Origin: Thiorhodovibrio sp.
Lineage (GTDB): Bacteria > Pseudomonadota > Gammaproteobacteria > Chromatiales > Chromatiaceae
Assembly: GCA_007128075.1 (NCBI GenBank)
Contig: SKYD01000215.1
Coordinates: forward strand, 1-7,912
DNA: 7,912 nt
Reading direction: 5' to 3'
Part shown: positions 5,572 to 7,912 of the stretch, piece after piece
Position numbering within the stretch: position 1 is the first letter of the stretch
Layout: every line of letters begins with the position of its first letter
Position numbers and translations under genes: made by a program
Notes under the pieces: model-generated
Database searches by the model: none
Told to the model about the DNA's origin: nothing
The model's input: the letters and a program-made list of their open reading frames with translations, nothing else

Positions 5572-7602
5572 CTAGTGATCTTCAATTCCACTGTGCCGCA
5601 ACATTGCGTCAATGCGTGGTGCACGGCCGCGAAAGGCGATAAATAGCTCCATGGCATCAACCGCACCACCAGATTCTAAAATCGTTTCACGAAACGCTTG
5701 GCCAGTTGCCGCATCAAAAATGCCGCGTTCTTCAAACAACGAGAAGGCATCGGCGGACAGTAGCTCTGCCCATTTGTAGCTGTAATAGCCAGCGCCATAG
5801 CCACCGGCAAAGATATGTGAAAAACCATGGGCAAAACGATGAAATGGGGGCGGCTGGATCACTGCCACCTGTTCACGAACCTCAGCAAGTTTTTCATTAA
5901 TCTGTGCGCCCCGTGCTGGGTCGTATTCCAGATGCACCCGAAAATCAAACAGCGCAAATTCAAGCTGGCGCACCATCTGCATCGCGGTTTGGAAGTGTTT
6001 GGCGGCGATCATGCGCTCAAATAACACCTCGGGCAGCGGCTCTTTTGTGTTAACATGTTCACTGATTAAATCCAGTGTGTCGCGCTCCCAGCACCAGTTT
6101 TCTAAAAACTGACTGGGCAATTCCACCGCATCCCAAGGCACGCCATGAATCCCCGCGATTGCCGCGTGGTCAATTTTTGTCAATAGATGGTGCAAGCCAT
6201 GGCCAAATTCGTGGAACAGCGTTTGCACCTCGTCGTGGGTCAATAATGACGGCTGATCATCAACGGGCGGACTAAAGTTGCAAACCAGATAGGCGGCGGG
6301 TAATTGCTCGCGGTGTCGGGTTTTTAGCCGACTGACCGCACCATCCATCCACGCACCCCCGCGTTTTTTGGCGCGCGCATAGAGATCCAGATAAAAATAG
6401 GCGCGCAATACATCCTTGTGGTCATAGATCGCATAGACCTCAACTGCGGGATGCCAAGTTTCAATTCCCTGTGTAGGTGCAATACGCAATCCAAAAAGCC
6501 GTTCAGCAACGGTAAATAGTCCACGCAGCACACGAGGTGCTGGAAAATAGGGGCGCAGCTCTTCTTGATTAAGCGCGTAGCGATGCTGGCGCAGCTTTTC
6601 GGTGACATAGGGTAGATCCCAAGGCTCCAGTTGATCAACGCCGAGGCTGCGGGCAAAGTCACGCAGTTCCTCAAGCTCACGCCGGGCTTGGGGCAATGAA
6701 CGGGCGGCTAAATCGTTTAAAAATTGCATCACCGCGTGAGTATCCGATGCCATTTTTGGCTCCAGCGACAGCTCGGCATAGTTGGCAAAACCCAGCAACT
6801 GGGCGCGTTCATGACGCAACGCCAAAATCTCTTCCATCAACGGCCCATTATCCCACTGGCCAGCGTGCGGCCCTTGATCGGAGGCGCGGGTGCCATAAGC
6901 GGTGTAAAGTTCACGGCGCAGCGTGCGATCTTCGGCGTACATCATCACTGGCAAATAGGCTGGCATATCAAGTGTGAGCAGCCACCCCGTCAGGTCGCGC
7001 TCACGCGCCTGCTGTCGCAATAACGCCAGTGCTGACTCTGGCAGCCCAGCGAGTGCTTGCGGATCGTCGATGGATTTTGACCAAGCATTGGTGGCATCGA
7101 GCAGATGCTCCTCAAACTGACTGCTAAGACGGCTTAGTTCCTGATTGATAAGGCGAAAGCGGACTTTTTTCTCAGGCGACAGTGCCACACCTGATAAGCG
7201 AAAATCGCGCAAGCAGTTGTCTAGCATTCGACGCTGTGCAGAACTTAGCCCAGGTTGTGCGGCGACCTGTTGATAAGCCTGAAACAGTGCCTCATTTTGG
7301 CCAATCTCGGTGCCATAATCGCTTAATTTCGGCAAACAGGCATTGTACGCCGTCCGCAGTGCCTCATGGTTCATGGTGGCGTTGAGATGGCTCACCGGCG
7401 ACCAAGCGCGATCAAGTCGATCATCTTCCTCTTCGATGGGATCGACAAAATTCTCCCAGGTCGGCACCTCAGGGCGCGCTGTGAGCTGTTCAATCAGTGC
7501 CCGTCCCGAGGCGAGCAGTTGATCAATGGCTGGCTCCACATGGTGTGCTTCAATGCGCTCAAAGGCAGGCAGGGCGCGGTCTTCTAAAAGTGGATTTGTC
7601 AT
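5572..7602 (-). CDS. prlC: Oligopeptidase A, M3 zinc metallopeptidase
   Basis: Oligopeptidase A (PrlC/OpdA) is a cytosolic thimet-type zinc endopeptidase that degrades short peptides, including cleaved signal peptides. The 676 residues match E. coli PrlC (680) over the whole length, from MTNPLL at the start to the final GRAPRIDAML block. The active site HEFGH (464-468) supplies two zinc-binding histidines and the general-base glutamate. The third ligand is E494 in DAVELPSQF (491-499). Other family blocks are YSYKWAELLSADAF and the glycine-rich FAGGYGAGYYSY just before it, which help form the substrate channel. The start is supported by identity with E. coli, although no clear ribosome binding site precedes it. 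It is divergent from the PfkB-type kinase gene and convergent with the DUF2384 gene. Nothing suggests damage. Confidence 0.96.
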   Translation of the reverse strand: MTNPLLEDRALPAFERIEAHHVEPAIDQLLASGRALIEQLTARPEVPTWENFVDPIEEEDDRLDRAWSPVSHLNATMNHEALRTAYNACLPKLSDYGTEIGQNEALFQAYQQVAAQPGLSSAQRRMLDNCLRDFRLSGVALSPEKKVRFRLINQELSRLSSQFEEHLLDATNAWSKSIDDPQALAGLPESALALLRQQARERDLTGWLLTLDMPAYLPVMMYAEDRTLRRELYTAYGTRASDQGPHAGQWDNGPLMEEILALRHERAQLLGFANYAELSLEPKMASDTHAVMQFLNDLAARSLPQARRELEELRDFARSLGVDQLEPWDLPYVTEKLRQHRYALNQEELRPYFPAPRVLRGLFTVAERLFGLRIAPTQGIETWHPAVEVYAIYDHKDVLRAYFYLDLYARAKKRGGAWMDGAVSRLKTRHREQLPAAYLVCNFSPPVDDQPSLLTHDEVQTLFHEFGHGLHHLLTKIDHAAIAGIHGVPWDAVELPSQFLENWCWERDTLDLISEHVNTKEPLPEVLFERMIAAKHFQTAMQMVRQLEFALFDFRVHLEYDPARGAQINEKLAEVREQVAVIQPPPFHRFAHGFSHIFAGGYGAGYYSYKWAELLSADAFSLFEERGIFDAATGQAFRETILESGGAVDAMELFIAFRGRAPRIDAMLRHSGIEDH

Positions 7603-7679
7603 GTTGTTAATATCTATCGCGAATGAACCAAAAATTGTTGTGGGTTTGGGGTGCTGTCAGCATTTTCACATTATGTTCT

Positions 7680-7708
7680 TTGAATTGTCGTCGTTCATTT
7701 GCGACAAT
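7680..7708 (+). promoter_or_regulatory. Candidate sigma-70 promoter for the PfkB-type kinase gene
   Basis: TTGAAT (7680-7685) matches the -35 consensus at four of six positions. It is followed by a 17-bp spacer and GACAAT (7703-7708), which matches the -10 consensus at four of six. Transcription would begin around 7715, leaving a leader of about 28 bases with GGAG (7729-7732). Such matches also arise by chance, but spacing, orientation and position all fit. Confidence 0.4.
7684..7708. repeat. Perfect 7-bp inverted repeat over the candidate promoter
   Basis: ATTGTCG (7684-7690) and its exact reverse complement CGACAAT (7702-7708) are separated by 11 bases. The arms overlap the end of the candidate -35 box and the whole -10 box, so a dimer bound here would block RNA polymerase. 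It could also fold as a hairpin in RNA read across the region, but no T-run follows. Confidence 0.45.
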
Positions 7709-7742
7709 AGCCATTGGTTTATGGACTCGGAGTAATTTGTTG

Positions 7743-7912
7743 ATGACTCAATATGCAGTTTACGCGCTCGGTAACGCGCTCGTCGATCTCGAATACACCG
7801 CCACTGAGGATGATTTAGCGCAGTTGCGTATCGACAAGGGCGTGATGACGCTGGTGGATGAGCAGCAGCAAGCGCGGATTATGGAGCATTTCAAACATCA
7901 GCAGCCAAGGCG
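7743..7912 (+). CDS. PfkB-family carbohydrate kinase, adenosine kinase-like (5' part only)
   Basis: Only the first 56 codons are present; the gene runs off the right edge. The N-terminus [15 protein letters not shown] (4-18) followed by [10 protein letters not shown] (31-40) is typical of PfkB/ribokinase-family sugar kinases, in which GNxLVD begins the substrate-binding side of the fold. The exact GNALVD and KG-x-MTLVDE forms are those of proteins annotated as bacterial adenosine kinases, which phosphorylate adenosine to AMP for purine salvage. The ATP-binding and catalytic parts (GAGD region) lie outside the window, so substrate is inferred from the N-terminus only. GGAG (7729-7732) lies 10 bases before the ATG. 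A TTG codon directly before the ATG (7740-7742) is a possible alternative start. The gene is divergent from prlC across 140 bp. Confidence 0.78.
   Translation, partial: MTQYAVYALGNALVDLEYTATEDDLAQLRIDKGVMTLVDEQQQARIMEHFKHQQPR

Noticed and set aside
7526..7735. 69-codon plus-strand frame ending in the prlC / kinase gap
   Set aside because: Its first part is antisense to prlC, and the rest covers the promoter-like region. No family similarity or convincing ribosome site was seen.

Overview
The window reads as ordinary chromosome of a moderately GC-rich gammaproteobacterium. This rests on recall of Escherichia coli homologues: the 2-methylcitrate dehydratase, the UbiT protein, the type I isopentenyl-diphosphate isomerase and oligopeptidase A all align almost end to end with the enterobacterial proteins, and UbiT is a proteobacterial quinone factor. 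Genus cannot be told from the window. No insertion sequence, tRNA, rRNA, CRISPR array or phage gene was seen.

Layout, left to right. Positions 1-300 hold no intact gene: a run of short hairpins (1-76) is followed by what looks like the wrecked 5' part of a SCO1/SenC copper-chaperone gene (about 79-291), cut off beside the 3' end of prpD. On the minus strand, read right to left, idi (start about 2865), ubiT (2243-1755) and prpD (1749-301) are tightly spaced (40 bp, then 5 bp) and probably form one transcript. A 145-bp divergent gap with a 28-bp dyad separates idi from a plus-strand gene (3011-5089) for a REC-PAS-like-GGDEF-EAL protein. A small plus-strand gene for an MbcA/ParS/Xre-type antitoxin-like protein follows (about 5144-5557), without a RES toxin. 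It converges with prlC (7602-5572, minus), an M3 metallopeptidase. A second divergent gap (7603-7742) has a promoter-like pair overlapped by a perfect 7-bp inverted repeat, and leads into the start of a PfkB-family (adenosine kinase-like) gene cut by the window edge.

How the genes may work together: idi balances IPP and DMAPP, the precursors of the polyprenyl tail of ubiquinone, and UbiT is a lipid-binding factor of O2-independent ubiquinone synthesis, so idi-ubiT is a sensible isoprenoid/quinone pair. prpD belongs to propionate oxidation and is here separated from any prpB, prpC or prpR, which is less expected. The REC-GGDEF-EAL protein would tune cyclic di-GMP. The other genes look like independent housekeeping functions.

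No wholly new system was found. The points most worth a second look are the SCO1/SenC remnant with the hairpin leader, the insert between the I-site and the GGDEF motif, the idi-ubiT-prpD grouping, the toxin-less antitoxin gene and the two dyads in divergent promoter regions.
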